64,000 bases of DNA from Astropecten irregularis (GCA_963971285.1 OZ020246.1:20443217-20507216); one strand, 5' to 3'; positions 55,001 to 60,037 are shown, counted from the stretch's first letter. The notes: generated by a model not told the origin, from the sequence alone. Program-made: numbers and translations.

Positions 55001-57793
55001 ATGACAACAACTATTTATGTGCTTTTAAGAGTCATAAATAATAGACGTCATCCCTCCCCAGAAAAGTAAAACAGAATTTGGCAGAAAGCCAGTAACGAAG
55101 CAATAAAATATGTTACCTTTTGTGGTGCAAATAGGCCTTGTCTGTATTTTTTTTTTCCCTTTCTGCTCGGTGCCCAAAACCTGAAATACATTTTGCTTTG
55201 TAAAGTGACATAACTTCATATGATTGCCGTGGGCGAAATGCTGCTGTTTTCTATGTGTCTGCGGTGGGAATGTTTTCATTTTTTCTATTATTTTCACTTC
55301 AGCCTATTAGTAAAACGTCATGGTCTACGATTATTCAGGCCCACCATAGAAAAAAAATATTTCCTGTGTAGAAGTAGCAGCTTCCTTTGTTTGGCTGTGC
55401 CACAACAATCAGCTCCAGCGTTTTAGACATTCGACAATTGAAAAGTGCCTTGCACCTCTCTCCCCCCCCCCCTTTGTACTATGTAGCAGGATTTTTTATA
55501 GTTTTTTTATTCAAGTTCTCTGCAAAAATGACGTGTAAAAGTGCACGTTTTGTTATTTTGTGTGCAATTTAGTGTTGCGCAAGTCATTGCACCTGTAAAA
55601 GGTTAATGAACATAACTGAAGAGACGTTGCAGAATGCAGATTCATCTTGTTGTCTTGGAAGGGTTATTCATTCCAGGTATTAATCAAAAGAAAAACTGTT
55701 CCTGAAAAATGGCATGATTAGCACCAGGGTCTGTAAACTTACATCCCTGTCCCATGCGTGCCCCAGCTGCAGTAGATAAAGATTCCAGCACGCTTGTATA
55801 ACTATAATAGATAGTCTTCCTCATCCAAAGCATCAACATGTTACACAGTTGCTGTCCGGTTCAAGTGAAACTTATGAGTTTCTTGCTCATATGTCTTGTA
55901 GATTGTTCTTACCTGAAATATGAAACCCTGCTGAAATCATGAAAGATGGGGCTTTTGAAGATGTCCGATTGGTATATATGGGCTATTGAGACACGCTCTT
56001 TCTGCCTTTTGAAACCCCCTGATACGATTATGGATAATTTGATGGGATAAAAGTCAGTTGCCATGATTTGAATTCTCTGAATAATCTTGGACGGTATGAA
56101 CGACACCTGGTACATTTCTACTTGGATTCTGAAGCCAAGTCACGTAGGTGAAAACATGAACGCGAAGGAGGAACATTCTCGATCCACTAACACGTCCGGA
56201 AACATTTTATCCAAAACAACGAGATCGAGAATGCGGGAGGTGTATTTTTTTTTATTCTCGGTGCTTTCAAATGTTTGCCTCCTTTTCTGCCGTTAAATTG
56301 ATTGATTTCTTTTTGACACGTCACAACTGATTGTGATTTGGGTCCTAGGCAGGAAGAAATGATCCTTTGTGATTACCGGTGACTGCCTGCCAGAAACCAT
56401 TATTCCTCGGTACCCGGCAGACAAGCCAGACGTACTTTCATTCATAGCATAATACCTGTCGGGTTAACGGTTGGGCGTACACAGATATTTGTACATTGCC
56501 CGAGGCAAAGCGTCAACCAAAATACCTGTTGATGCCAAGTGATAAATGGCACATTTTTACCACATTAATTACCAAAAATGTATGCATTCAAAATAGTTAA
56601 GTGGATGCTATATTTCCACTGCAAAGTGGAATTGGCTTCTTGAATAACTGCGGCGGCGTTTGTTGCGCTGTAATTTCTTTGGAATTCATATTTTTGAAGG
56701 ATTACCTTTCACGAGTACAGGTAGTGCTGTTCTTTCAAACTATTGTCCTCTGTGAGCAACATGGCCATTGAAAAAAAAAAAAACATGATAAAATCCGGCT
56801 TTCAGATAATTGAAAATATGTTTGTGAATCATGTGTATATTGCCCTACCGGGGAGCAGACTTGTCCATAATGTATGTTTCAGCTTCTTATTCCCCAAATA
56901 TCTGGGATATTCTTGCCATTTCTCACCCTGAATGAATTACTGCATGTACTGATCATCCGTTTTAGGCGTCTGTATTGTCGCTGACTTTCATCATGACAAG
57001 TTGATAAGAGATCTTCGTCTCTGAATTTTTACTTGGACGGTTGAAGCCTGTTGTTGTTTATCAGTCACGCTAAAAGAAATCATTATATTCCAGATGGGAA
57101 CGACAAATACTGGAGAAAGTTTATAGTTTTGTTGTTGTGAGACCTGATTGCATTTCAAGGAATCTCTTGTTGTATATTCAGGGATGAGATTGACCAATGA
57201 TAACAATGTCTGAAAACAGCTGACAGGGAGCATAAAAAGTCTGAAATCAGATTTTAATCTGAGAAATCTCACCCCTGTATATTCTGAAAGGCTGATGTAC
57301 TAATGGAAAGTAAAATGTCTGTGGGTTTAATGTTCCATACAGCAGCCGATTTCACGAAACTTTACGCCATGGCGTAAGTCCACTTACGCCACAAATGTTG
57401 CGTAAGTTGTGCCACTTACGCAACATTTGTTGCGTAAGTTGGACTTACGCCATGGCGTAAAGTTTCGTGAAATCGGCTGCCGGGGTTTCAATGTATCTTG
57501 ATAATGCTGCATATGAACCTGAGATGTGGTGTTGTAAACTTCCTCTTTTTAAAGAAACAAACAATGTGTTCAATATTCTGTACACTATACAGTGATAAAT
57601 ATGATAATTGTCCACTATTTCTTATCTCTTTTCTAACACTCTTCATATTTCTCTTACATTCTTGATCACACAGCCTCTGCTGCACGCTGGCTACTTTGGC
57701 AAACCTGGTTGGCTAGTGGTTGTAGAGCGCCCCCTAGAGGATATATACGAGAACCTACCGTCCACACTGCCAGAGAAGAAGTTTGGAACATAA
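8507..57793 (+). CDS. UTP4: UTP4 (cirhin), SSU processome WD40 protein; complete, 16 coding exons
   Basis: UTP4 belongs to the t-UTP/UtpA module of the small-subunit processome, acting in the nucleolus on pre-rRNA transcription and 18S maturation (family knowledge). I rebuilt 16 coding exons: 8507-8677, 9898-10017, 11228-11293, 11887-12061, 13071-13240, 14751-14988, 16295-16401, 17880-17979, 19146-19210, 35261-35377, 36494-36592, 37787-37942, 40532-40627, 41979-42164, 53944-54045, 57674-57793. They total 2088 nt, 695 aa plus stop, and every junction is in phase; human UTP4 is 686 aa. Diagnostic segments are the start MGEFRVHRVKFF, RLFSAGLQGDVTEYDL, ISGDSSGKTQFWNGRTGTL, LSDR..THDIKALVF, and the end VVERPLEDIYENLP..KKFGT. 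Weak WD40 blades fill nearly the whole protein. AATAAA hexamers at 58607 and 59041 are possible polyA signals. Confidence 0.96.
8766..9244. mobile_element. full-length palindromic MITE, about 480 bp (UTP4 intron 1)
   Basis: The two halves are imperfect reverse complements from AAGAGGATGTTCAACACT at the left to its complement at the right, meeting near 9010. A flanking TA is plausible. Nothing coding lies inside. Confidence 0.85.
9420..9760. mobile_element. TTAA-type MITE, inverted copy
   Basis: The ends are AAAGGTAATATCATACTTTGG and CCAAAGTGTGTTACTACCTT. The interior is the reverse complement of the copy at 35593-35947, with a central TTTTAAAAGATC palindrome. Only the right flank retains TTAA. 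Confidence 0.75.
9898..10017 (+). CDS. UTP4: UTP4 exon 2, residues 58-97
   Basis: The acceptor AATACAG is used rather than the nearer TTCCAG, because only the former keeps phase 0 and gives IIPGSERRRVDSLVW, which aligns to the human FFPGHESRATEALCW. The donor is GTAAGC. Confidence 0.93.
10105..10290 (+). mobile_element. MITE-like repeat with CCACA motifs (UTP4 intron 2)
   Basis: It shares, in opposite orientation, long stretches with 11370-11530 (TTTACCACAC, GAATACCACA, CACAGTG) and an end reading CCCTAACCCTCCTGCA. The two copies bracket UTP4 exon 3. Confidence 0.55.
10340..10456. mobile_element. short palindromic MITE (CTAAATCTCTGG family)
   Basis: It is a related, diverged copy of the MITE at 41452-41591, with inverted ends near AAATCTCTGG..CGAGATTTG. 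Confidence 0.5.
10622..10948 (-). mobile_element. tRNA-derived SINE, family 1, minus orientation
   Basis: It matches in reverse complement the SINE at 15662-15965. Pol III box-like sequences (GCCTAGTGGTC, GGTTTGAATCC) lie at its right end, followed by a shared body (CTTGGGCAAGACG, GGTGTAAATGGGTACC). Confidence 0.8.
11228..11293 (+). CDS. UTP4: UTP4 exon 3, residues 98-119
   Basis: This 66-nt exon encodes VTVMYGSALWCMQQNHAGTH plus LA. The acceptor is TGGACAG and the donor GTGAGT; phases are 0/0. Related MITE copies in opposite orientation flank it in introns 2 and 3. Confidence 0.92.
11370..11535 (-). mobile_element. MITE-like repeat, inverted partner of 10105-10290 (intron 3)
   Basis: It shares TTTACCACAC, GAATACCACATT and the terminal CTGCAGGGAGGGTTAGGG in opposite orientation to the intron 2 copy. 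Confidence 0.55.
11887..12061 (+). CDS. UTP4: UTP4 exon 4, residues 120-178
   Basis: It encodes TGAEDGCVRLFNV and VITLAWHKSDEVIVTGS, a typical WD40 blade. The acceptor is TTGGCAG and the donor GTAGGT; it ends in phase 1. Confidence 0.96.
12200..12420. mobile_element. partial TTAA-family MITE (intron 4)
   Basis: It shares GGTAAAGGTCACAGGACTGC, TACATGAAAT and CAATCGGACATCTGAGTC with the copy at 17455-17808. The right half is missing or much diverged. Confidence 0.55.
12950..13020 (+). mobile_element. tail fragment of SINE family 2
   Basis: It contains TTCACTTTTCAAGGACTTA and the family end AGTCAGTTTCCCTTGTGG, and stops just before UTP4 exon 5. Confidence 0.55.
13071..13240 (+). CDS. UTP4: UTP4 exon 5, residues 178-234
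   Basis: The acceptor is TCCATAG, phase 1. It encodes IIWRVAI and ISGDSSGKTQFWNGRTGTLL, parallel to the human SVDSAGKVQFWDSATGTL. The donor is GTACAC. Confidence 0.96.
13310..13694. mobile_element. TAA-flanked MITE, 385 bp, 42-bp TIRs (PIF/Harbinger-like)
   Basis: The TIRs begin TGCTAGGAGTCCACTGGGCC and are inverted at the right end. Flanking TAA lies at 13307-13309 and 13695-13697, and a TWA duplication is typical of PIF/Harbinger. The interior is rich in GGCGCCA/GTGGCGC words. Confidence 0.88.
13717..14147. mobile_element. TIR element, about 430 bp (UTP4 intron 5)
   Basis: The ends are inverted copies of about 35 bp around AGTTCTGCAACTCAAGTTT at 13732-13753 and about 14106-14130. The interior is non-coding. 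Confidence 0.75.
14238..14265 (+). repeat. perfect 12-bp-stem hairpin
   Basis: CCAGTGGATCTT, loop TCTG, then AAGATCCACTGG, directly adjoining the 81-bp tandem array. Confidence 0.7.
14266..14698 (+). repeat. tandem repeat, about 81-bp unit, 5-6 copies
   Basis: Each unit carries AAGGTAACCCTCCTAGTGGC, AGCAAGCAGTCTGACCC and GCTGCAT. The first two units are 81 bp (27 codons), so the array reads open; it is intronic, about 50 bp before exon 6, and not a gene. Confidence 0.9.
14751..14988 (+). CDS. UTP4: UTP4 exon 6, residues 235-314
   Basis: This is the longest coding exon. It encodes SHKADVLTLCVSDNELSVCT and HTHDIKALVFAGDYVVSGG, corresponding to the human HHTHDVRTV..LISGG region. The acceptor is AATCCAG and the donor GTAAGG. 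An 81-bp tandem array ends about 60 bp upstream. Confidence 0.96.
15235..15412 (-). mobile_element. SINE family 2, palindromic double copy (intron 6)
   Basis: A minus-oriented B box (GGTTCGAATCC, seen as GGATTCGAACC) and the body GACTGGAGCGGG are followed by an inverted partial copy ending AGTCAGTTTCCCTTGTGG. Confidence 0.7.
15662..15965 (+). mobile_element. tRNA-derived SINE, family 1
   Basis: A tRNA-like head contains A-box-like TCGCCTAGTGGTC and B-box GGTTCGAATCC 50-60 bp apart, then a body of about 220 bp. A second copy lies at 10622-10948 and a 3' fragment at 39781-39835. Confidence 0.85.
16015..16170. mobile_element. palindromic repeat with hammerhead-like core
   Basis: The arms are inverted (TGTCGTGTTGCTG, GCTGCTGGAACT, CTAGCCTTCATCA and their complements). 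The right arm reads TGATGAAGGCT..AGCCGAAA, resembling the hammerhead core with stem II. Confidence 0.65.
16295..16401 (+). CDS. UTP4: UTP4 exon 7, residues 314-349
   Basis: It encodes GLDTNLLVSP..ARRLIPAFPH, matching the human GTDTHLVFRP..RKITFPH. The acceptor is TTGGCAG and the donor GTGGGT, which is weaker than consensus. Confidence 0.93.
16455..16612 (+). mobile_element. hammerhead-like small repeat, copy 1 (intron 7)
   Basis: CTGATGA (16460-16466), a 6-bp stem GACTAG/CTAGTC and GAAAC (16486-16490) mimic the hammerhead ribozyme core, but one extra base separates CTGATGA from the stem. The tail GTACAAACGATTCTTACATG..ATGCAAAGCCTCAAATCT recurs at 52065-52225 and 53371-53635. Confidence 0.75.
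17455..17808. mobile_element. TTAA-flanked MITE, complete (intron 7)
   Basis: TTAA lies on both sides (17451-17454, 17809-17812). The TIR is AGGGCGTGTGCAACGTTGGT, and the right end reads ACCAATGTTTGTACATGCCC. The TTAA target recalls piggyBac, though the terminal bases differ from the usual piggyBac CCC start. Confidence 0.85.
17880..17979 (+). CDS. UTP4: UTP4 exon 8, residues 350-383
   Basis: It encodes RSLVCCAPDADAILLQFPLH and EVWKLGST, matching the human HHLELWRLGST. The donor is GTATAA. Confidence 0.95.
18440..18590. mobile_element. 150-bp palindromic MITE, copy 1 of 4
   Basis: The ends are ATTTCACCAAATTC and CTTCGTGAAAT, with a body of CTATCAATCGTAGGACTTAT, CCCTACG and GATCGATCGTAGGGCTT. 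Other copies lie at 31618-31768, 38101-38247 and 54800-54940. Confidence 0.85.
19146..19210 (+). CDS. UTP4: UTP4 exon 9, residues 383-404
   Basis: This 65-nt exon encodes GSDGDTLPLADQAVKLLELK plus AK, matching the human NGDTLPLSKNADHLLHLK. The acceptor is CAAACAG and the donor GTAATT. The following intron is 16 kb. Confidence 0.94.
19211..23270. other. UTP4 intron 9, proximal part; no gene recognised
   Basis: There is no supportable exon. It contains a poly-G run at 21174-21188, pyrimidine-rich microsatellite stretches near 21412-21434, and a hammerhead-like repeat at 22775-22905. Confidence 0.5.
22775..22905 (+). mobile_element. hammerhead-like small repeat, variant B
   Basis: CTGAGGA (22781-22787), one extra base, stem GACTAG/CTGGTC and GAAAC (22807-22811) are followed by GTCGAGAATCCACTCTCATC. 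A matching short insertion occurs at 62511-62570 on the opposite strand. Confidence 0.7.
23274..24966. mobile_element. TAA-flanked TIR element carrying an 84-bp tandem array (PIF/Harbinger-like)
   Basis: The TIR GGCGCCTTCTCAAAATTGAC is at 23274 and inverted at the end at 24966. Flanking TAA lies at 23271-23273 and 24967-24969. Most of the interior is the 84-bp array. TIR homology extends inward (TTCTGCAGGA). No transposase is present. Confidence 0.87.
23540..24680. repeat. 84-bp tandem array, about 13 copies
   Basis: The unit contains AATAATGCAGGTCTCAGAAA, ATGGTCGGCCAAGT, AACGTATTTTTCAGCCGG and AATAATAGATCGGA. Because 84 is 28 codons, long open frames run on both strands (304 aa plus, 324 aa minus), but they are simple repeat translations with no start context or known domain. 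Confidence 0.95.
24970..29050. other. UTP4 intron 9, middle; no gene recognised
   Basis: There is only low-complexity sequence: poly-T at 25041-25067 and near 26073-26092, a (GT)n run at 27184-27202, and G- or C-rich runs. No ORF resembles a known protein. Confidence 0.5.
29055..29240 (-). mobile_element. SINE family 2 copy
   Basis: It carries minus-oriented CCACAAGGGAAACTGACTGA, TGAAAGGTGAACGAAG and GACTGGAGCGGCATTCGAAC. Confidence 0.65.
29281..29485 (+). mobile_element. pogo/Tigger-like MITE, copy 1
   Basis: It begins after TA with CAGTGGAATGTCACCATAAC, like the Tigger/pogo end CAGTNGAACCTCNNTATAACG. The right end is decayed (GTATAGCAGTGTTCGG). Related copies lie at 37412-37583 and 58367-58719. 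Confidence 0.6.
30555..30885. mobile_element. two inverted SINE family 2 copies
   Basis: The left half has the B box on the minus strand (GGGATTTGAACC), the right half on the plus (GGTTCGAATC near 30800). It ends with AGTCAGTTTCCCTTGTGG. Confidence 0.7.
31618..31768. mobile_element. 150-bp palindromic MITE, copy 2 of 4
   Basis: It shares ATTTCACCAAATTCATCG, ACTTACTATCAATTG, GATCGATCGCAGGGCTT and CGTGAAATCGACTCC. Confidence 0.85.
31770..33100. other. UTP4 intron 9; no gene recognised
   Basis: Overlapping short ORFs at 32044-32828 have biased composition (CT-rich tracts near 32390-32430) and no recognisable domain or splice context. Confidence 0.45.
33110..33255 (-). mobile_element. SINE family 2 copy
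   Basis: GACTGGAGCGGGATTTGAACC and the end AGTCAGTTTCTCTCGTGG are recognisable; it is a diverged copy. Confidence 0.6.
33256..35260. other. distal end of UTP4 intron 9; nothing recognised
   Basis: It is ordinary AT-rich intron with short homopolymers, running up to the exon 10 acceptor. Confidence 0.5.
35261..35377 (+). CDS. UTP4: UTP4 exon 10, residues 405-443
   Basis: It encodes GTEHIACSAVSRCGRWLAYS and RVRMFHL, matching the human GPENIICSCISPCGSWIAYS. The acceptor is GGAGCAG and the donor GTAAGA. Confidence 0.96.
35593..35947. mobile_element. TTAA-flanked MITE, complete (intron 10)
   Basis: TTAA lies at 35589-35592 and 35948-35951. The ends AGGTAGTATTATACTTTGG and CCAAAGTATGATATCACC are inverted. 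Confidence 0.85.
36494..36592 (+). CDS. UTP4: UTP4 exon 11, residues 444-476
   Basis: It encodes VPALPSGLQPAHLMAFTKNS and LVLASQSGAIQ, matching a human blade ending FVASNQGALHI. The donor is GTGAGT. Confidence 0.95.
36738..36965 (+). mobile_element. tRNA-derived SINE, family 3
   Basis: A-box-like TTGGCGTAGCGGTT and B-box GGTTCAAGTCC head a 3' body of about 170 bp ending in a CATTACCAGAAATAAATAAT-like tail. Confidence 0.75.
37242..37340 (-). mobile_element. SINE family 2 fragment
   Basis: It shares TCATTGAAAGGTG, AAAGAAAAATTGACT and GATCTGAACCTGCGA. Confidence 0.55.
37412..37583. mobile_element. pogo/Tigger-like MITE, copy 2 (intron 11)
   Basis: TA lies on both sides (37410-37411, 37584-37585). 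The ends CAATGGGACGCC and GGCATTCCACTG are inverted, with inner TTATAGTGAAC and TGTTGTAGTGG blocks. Confidence 0.7.
37787..37942 (+). CDS. UTP4: UTP4 exon 12, residues 477-528
   Basis: It encodes MTVSDNGIYVAASDNKANIL and VYNLKTKK, matching the human AVSPDGNWLAA..VHVYNVKQLK. The acceptor is GAATAG and the donor GTAGAC. Confidence 0.96.
38101..38247. mobile_element. 150-bp palindromic MITE, copy 3 of 4
   Basis: The ends GGGGTCGATTTCACCAAA and TTGTGAAATCGACCCC are nearly perfect inverted repeats. Confidence 0.88.
38682..38892. mobile_element. MITE, about 210 bp (intron 12)
   Basis: The inverted ends are TATGTTCAGACAAGGGGCTG against CAACCCCTTGTATGAACAGT. GGG/CCC termini would suit PIF/Harbinger, but the target duplication is unclear. 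Confidence 0.75.
39216..39502. mobile_element. MITE, 287 bp, about 60-bp TIRs (intron 12)
   Basis: It is flanked by ATCA (39212-39215, 39503-39506). The TIR begins GGGCAATTCCAG, then AACGGACATGACAATCACAC and CCTTATTCAGAGGATCACA in both arms. Confidence 0.88.
39781..39835 (-). mobile_element. SINE family 1, 3' fragment
   Basis: ATTATTATCCCTGGTCATTG is shared with the SINE at 10622-10948. Confidence 0.6.
40532..40627 (+). CDS. UTP4: UTP4 exon 13, residues 529-560
   Basis: It encodes LQCSLPGYKHQPSAMAVNPH and FIVYADRT, matching the human LHCTVPAY..AMAIAPNT..VIAHSDQQ. The acceptor is TTCCACAG and the donor GTAGGT. Confidence 0.95.
40905..41000 (+). mobile_element. decayed hammerhead-like repeat (intron 13)
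   Basis: CTGAAGATGAAC, AGAGCATGCTGATCGAAATG resemble the core and stem of the better copies, with a diverged tail. Confidence 0.45.
41452..41591. mobile_element. palindromic MITE, 140 bp, TA-flanked (intron 13)
   Basis: The ends GGCCGTGTCCCAAATCTCTG and CAGAGATTTGGGACATGGCC are inverted; TA lies at 41450-41451 and 41592-41593. A related copy lies at 10340-10456. Confidence 0.85.
41979..42164 (+). CDS. UTP4: UTP4 exon 14, residues 561-622
   Basis: It encodes NAWTKQLHKVGHHDAWLGR and TSVTFDP, matching the human TDWSRTVQKQGFHHLWLQR segment. In my alignment Lys-576 occupies the place of human Arg-565, the residue changed in North American Indian childhood cirrhosis. The donor is GTATGT. Confidence 0.96.
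42203..42583. mobile_element. TTAA-flanked MITE, complete (intron 14)
   Basis: TTAA lies at 42199-42202 and 42584-42587. The left end GGGGCATGTACAACATTGG is inverted at the right as CCAGTGTTGCACATG. It starts 34 bp after exon 14. Confidence 0.83.
43195..47705 (-). mobile_element. decayed DNA transposon with long diverged TIRs and antisense transposase-like gene
   Basis: Blocks at 43200-43745 recur inverted at about 47100-47705: TTAAGTGTCATTGCATG (43235 and 47640), CACCATGCAGA-type and AGGTGATAACC, CTCAACTGCCACAGGGA (43632 and 47210), AAAACTTTGGGCGCT (43710 and 47130). They imply terminal inverted repeats of about 0.5 kb. Between them the minus strand carries a multi-exon transposase-like pseudogene. 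The whole element lies in UTP4 intron 14. Exact ends and target duplication were not found. Superfamily is not recognised. Confidence 0.65.
44643..46855 (-). pseudogene. DDE-like transposase with C2H2 finger, decayed, minus strand
   Basis: In order on the minus strand: an N-terminal exon (46855 to about 46360) with a Cys-rich start and ITICPTHRFKLGLNW; a second exon (about 46178-45894; acceptor CACCAG, donor GTGAGT) with TTMDWTMKFLPCTFREAQQD and WEKGISWHVS; a third (from about 45560) with FRSDNTGCYHSAPLLLAIPG, YDLSEAQAGKDLCDRKIAPM and GTYGG; and a C-terminal part with FTNFEFQEDGVSVTWGYKFG and a C2H2 finger (CX4C-X12-HX5H near 44860). MDW, RSDN and SEAQ sit where the three acidic residues of an RNase-H-fold transposase would be; this is inference. 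Similar proteins occur in many marine invertebrates as uncharacterised predictions (memory only). At least three interruptions make it non-functional. Confidence 0.6.
47706..51950. other. UTP4 intron 14, middle; no gene recognised
   Basis: It is mostly AT-rich unique sequence with homopolymers (poly-T at 48301-48317 and 50655-50673). One unusually long open frame (49682-50398, plus, 238 codons) has no recognisable domain, no repeat structure and Pro-rich low-complexity stretches; it may be chance. Confidence 0.4.
51956..52225. mobile_element. head-to-head pair of hammerhead-like repeats (intron 14)
   Basis: The left copy is on the minus strand (GTTTC at 52021-52025, core end 52045-52051), the right copy on the plus (from about 52063, with a partly duplicated stem AGAGCAG). 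Both outer ends carry AAGAATCGTTTGTACTTTCG or its complement. Confidence 0.75.
52900..53250 (+). mobile_element. CR1-like LINE, C-terminal ORF2 fragment and 3' end
   Basis: The frame beginning at 52861 reads LRVPRGQKMVAERSLY, APRLLNDLPSTIRMASSLQT and FKS, closely like the conserved C-terminus of CR1/L2-type reverse transcriptases (APRLWNSLP..IR..SL..FKS..KTHLF). Only the last 60 or so residues remain, so it is a typical 5'-truncated insertion. Confidence 0.8.
53272..53640. mobile_element. second head-to-head pair of hammerhead-like repeats
   Basis: The minus copy has its core at 53335-53365 and the plus copy at 53373-53403 (CTGATGA..GAAAC). The right copy's tail is interrupted at about 53490-53595 by a GC-rich palindrome (GTCAACAGCGCACGTGCACG). 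Confidence 0.75.
53944..54045 (+). CDS. UTP4: UTP4 exon 15, residues 623-656
   Basis: It encodes PVPSKFGKLFNRGLGSPPLG and FSICQKYK, corresponding to the human TAHAFKISKIYK stretch. The acceptor is TTTGTAG and the donor GTATGA. An 11.8-kb transposon-rich intron precedes it. Confidence 0.94.
54200..54380 (+). mobile_element. decayed repeat of the same family (intron 15)
   Basis: GGTCAGAGCATACTGGCCGG, AACATTGAGTAAACC, CACATGGTGTTACCGCAAAA and GTCAACAGCGCACGCACACG recall the copies at 40905 and 53460-53600. Confidence 0.45.
54800..54940. mobile_element. 150-bp palindromic MITE, copy 4 of 4 (inverted)
   Basis: It has GATTTCACGAAGCCCTACCA, CATCGTAGGGGGCC and ATTGATAGTAAGTTACGATG, in opposite orientation to copies 1-3. 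Confidence 0.82.
54941..57341. other. UTP4 intron 15, distal; no gene recognised
   Basis: There is no supportable exon or repeat; it is AT-rich with short homopolymers. Confidence 0.5.
57342..57480. repeat. near-perfect 139-bp palindrome
   Basis: GCAGCCGATTTCACGAAACT at the left is exactly inverted at the right. Stems of about 65 bp meet near 57411 and use GTAAG/CTTAC and GCCATGGC words. It is probably a MITE of the ATTTCACGAA-ended class. Confidence 0.92.
57674..57793 (+). CDS. UTP4: UTP4 exon 16 (terminal), residues 657-695
   Basis: It encodes PLLHAGYFGKPGWLVVVERP, LEDIYENLP and the conserved C-terminal KKFGT, then TAA. The acceptor is CACACAG. Confidence 0.97.
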   Translation, partial: PLLHAGYFGKPGWLVVVERPLEDIYENLPSTLPEKKFGT

Positions 57794-57831
57794 CAGTATA
57801 CATATTACTCTATATATTTCCCTATTATCTA

Positions 57832-58056
57832 GGGCCTTTCTCAAAGCTCTGCTCTGGCTCCGGCTCTGGCTCCATTTCATGAATCCATTCTAAAATAACT
57901 GGTATCAAAATAGAGGCTTTTGGCTGCGGTCCGGAAGTAGATTCTCTGGTTTAAAAAAGAAAAGCAGAGTTTCAGCTTCAATGAAAAACAACAACCTATA
58001 TTTTCAGCATATGGATGACAGAGACAAAGCCAGAGCCTGAGCTTTGAGAAAGGCAG
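57832..58056. mobile_element. TA-flanked palindromic element, intact copy
   Basis: TA lies at 57830-57831 and 58057-58058. The ends GGGCCTTTCTCAAAGCTC and GAGCTTTGAGAAAGGC are inverted. The body matches 5921-6156 in reverse complement (GGAAGTAGATTCTCTG, TTTTCAGCATATGGATGACA). It sits just after the UTP4 stop and may lie in the 3' UTR. Confidence 0.82.
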
Positions 58057-58366
58057 TATTAATGGGACATTGATGAAATTTCAATTGGACAGGATTTTGA
58101 TCTGCCTGGTATATACATGGTGCATCAGAGTCAAGTTGGGAAATGGCTGGAGCCTACCAAACTATCGCTGAAACAAATCCTAGATACATCCTAGGTTTAT
58201 TCTGTATTGGATGGCTGTCGAGACCCATATTTTGGCCTGGGCAGTTGTTCGGTTGTTGATGAATCCTTCAGTTTGTATTGGGCCTCTGTCTGTTCCATAT
58301 GTTCTGTCTGCGTTCTGAATTCAGTTGGGTTAAAAAAATGATCATTTTTTTTTTATTTTTGGAGTA

Positions 58367-58719
58367 CAGTGGAATGCCGATATAATGAACACCACTATAA
58401 CGGAACATTCAGCTATACCTGACATCGTCCTTGACTCCAAATTTGTGTGTACAAATACAGAACATCCCTGTTCGAAGGAAAAAAATCAGAAGATTTTACA
58501 AATACTGCTTTGCCAATTGCAATTCCCGAAAAATGAAAGATTTTCGTACATGTACGTATGTACGGCTGCAAATATGTAGAACATGTACCTGGTATGTAAA
58601 GAAAACAATAAAAAGAGAGCACATTTCATTGGCGCCTAATAAAAATCGCTATTCTGAACCACCGCTCTACCGAACAAATATTGTGCATTTTGGGTGTTTG
58701 TTATATCGCCGTTCTACTG
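58367..58719. mobile_element. pogo/Tigger-like MITE, copy 3
   Basis: TA flanks it (58365-58366, 58720-58721). It starts CAGTGGAATGCCGATATAAT and ends GTTATATCGCCGTTCTACTG. The interior is non-coding. Confidence 0.72.
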
Positions 58720-58819
58720 TATTTATGGAATTAAATTTCGTCAAGAATCAAATCTCGATAAGAATATTCCTTATAGTTGTCGTTATGCAGCCAGTACCAG
58801 CTGAGATATGCACTGACCA

Positions 58820-58915
58820 CAGTCAGTTTGGTGGTCAAGTTGGTTAGACACCTTGCATAGTAAATAGGAGGTTACTGGTTGGAATCCTACCCTAGCCAGC
58901 CTACCCGACACTCAA
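58820..58915 (+). mobile_element. tRNA-derived SINE head, family 4
   Basis: A-box-like GTCAAGTTGGTTAGA and B-box-like GGTTGGAATCC lie about 35 bp apart; no long body was recognised. Confidence 0.5.
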
Positions 58916-59046
58916 TGGCATTTAATATACAATACCAATACAAGTCCACGAACGACAAACACTTATGATTCTGAAAAGTTGTGAATGCAGTATTTTTTTT
59001 AGAAAAGTACTTTTTACTGTAACATTATCAAAAGAAGAGCAATAAA

Positions 59047-60036
59047 ATGCTACATGAATCGATCTTAATTTATGACAATTTGATATTTGTGAGTCTATTA
59101 TCGTGTTCTATCCTATTATTGTCTTAGTACTGTTCTTTAGTTGTTTTATTTATCTATGAAACTAAAATACTTCCTTCTGGTTTAAAGTAGTAACGATAAA
59201 TGGAATAACTTTATACTGTGACTGACACCGAAATTAACAAATCACGGCACTTCGTACATAGTTCTGCAACAAGATTAGAACTACAGCAAGAAGTTACACA
59301 GAAATATCTCTAAGTATCCTTTGCTAGTTGCCAATTTTAAATTTCAAGATTTTCTTTTAATACAAGCACTATGGTTTCATCTCAAGAGAAATAAACCGCG
59401 AAAGTTTCATTCTGTCCATATGTACCTCTCTTGTTTTTATTAAAAGTACGTTCTGTAGTTCCTGTTCATTTCAATCTGCTGCAGTTAACATTTGGAGTCC
59501 CAAATTACGACACATAATTGTTCAATCTTGATACTTGTTAATTTCAACGTGCACTGGGATCTTAATTTAACTATGCACGATATGAAAATGTTTTTTTATG
59601 ATAACAATCGCTATCACTTTCTGTTTCTTGAATGTTTCACATACAGTATTCACTCATACATTCACTTTCAATCTACAATGCTTTTATAAACTATTGATGT
59701 ATGTATGTACCATGAATTTCATATGCAAGCAAGGGGGCCTTCCTATAAAGGGTAGTCAGTAATGCATCGATGAATTGCTCAATTCAAGCACACCAGTGAA
59801 AAAATGTTTACTTGCAGTATTCTAGTCCTGATTTTGGTCATCAGAATGTCACAAGAGTGTATATTGGACTTATTGGCTGGTATTCATAAAAACGTAGCAT
59901 ATGCTTTTACTTCACTTTTCAAGTATTTAGCATGCACCATATTCATAAAAAGGGAAGGATTTATCTGGGTTTTAATTGGACTCATTTTTGTCATTGGCGG
60001 TCTGGTACCCGTCCTTCTCGGCACTGCTCTCAATAC
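59047..60036. other. UTP4 3' flank; no gene recognised
   Basis: The segment is AT-rich. Sequence at 59875-59905 (GGTATTCATAAAAACG) recurs inverted at 61668-61690, so MITE remnants are likely. Confidence 0.4.
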
Positions 60037-60037
60037 A

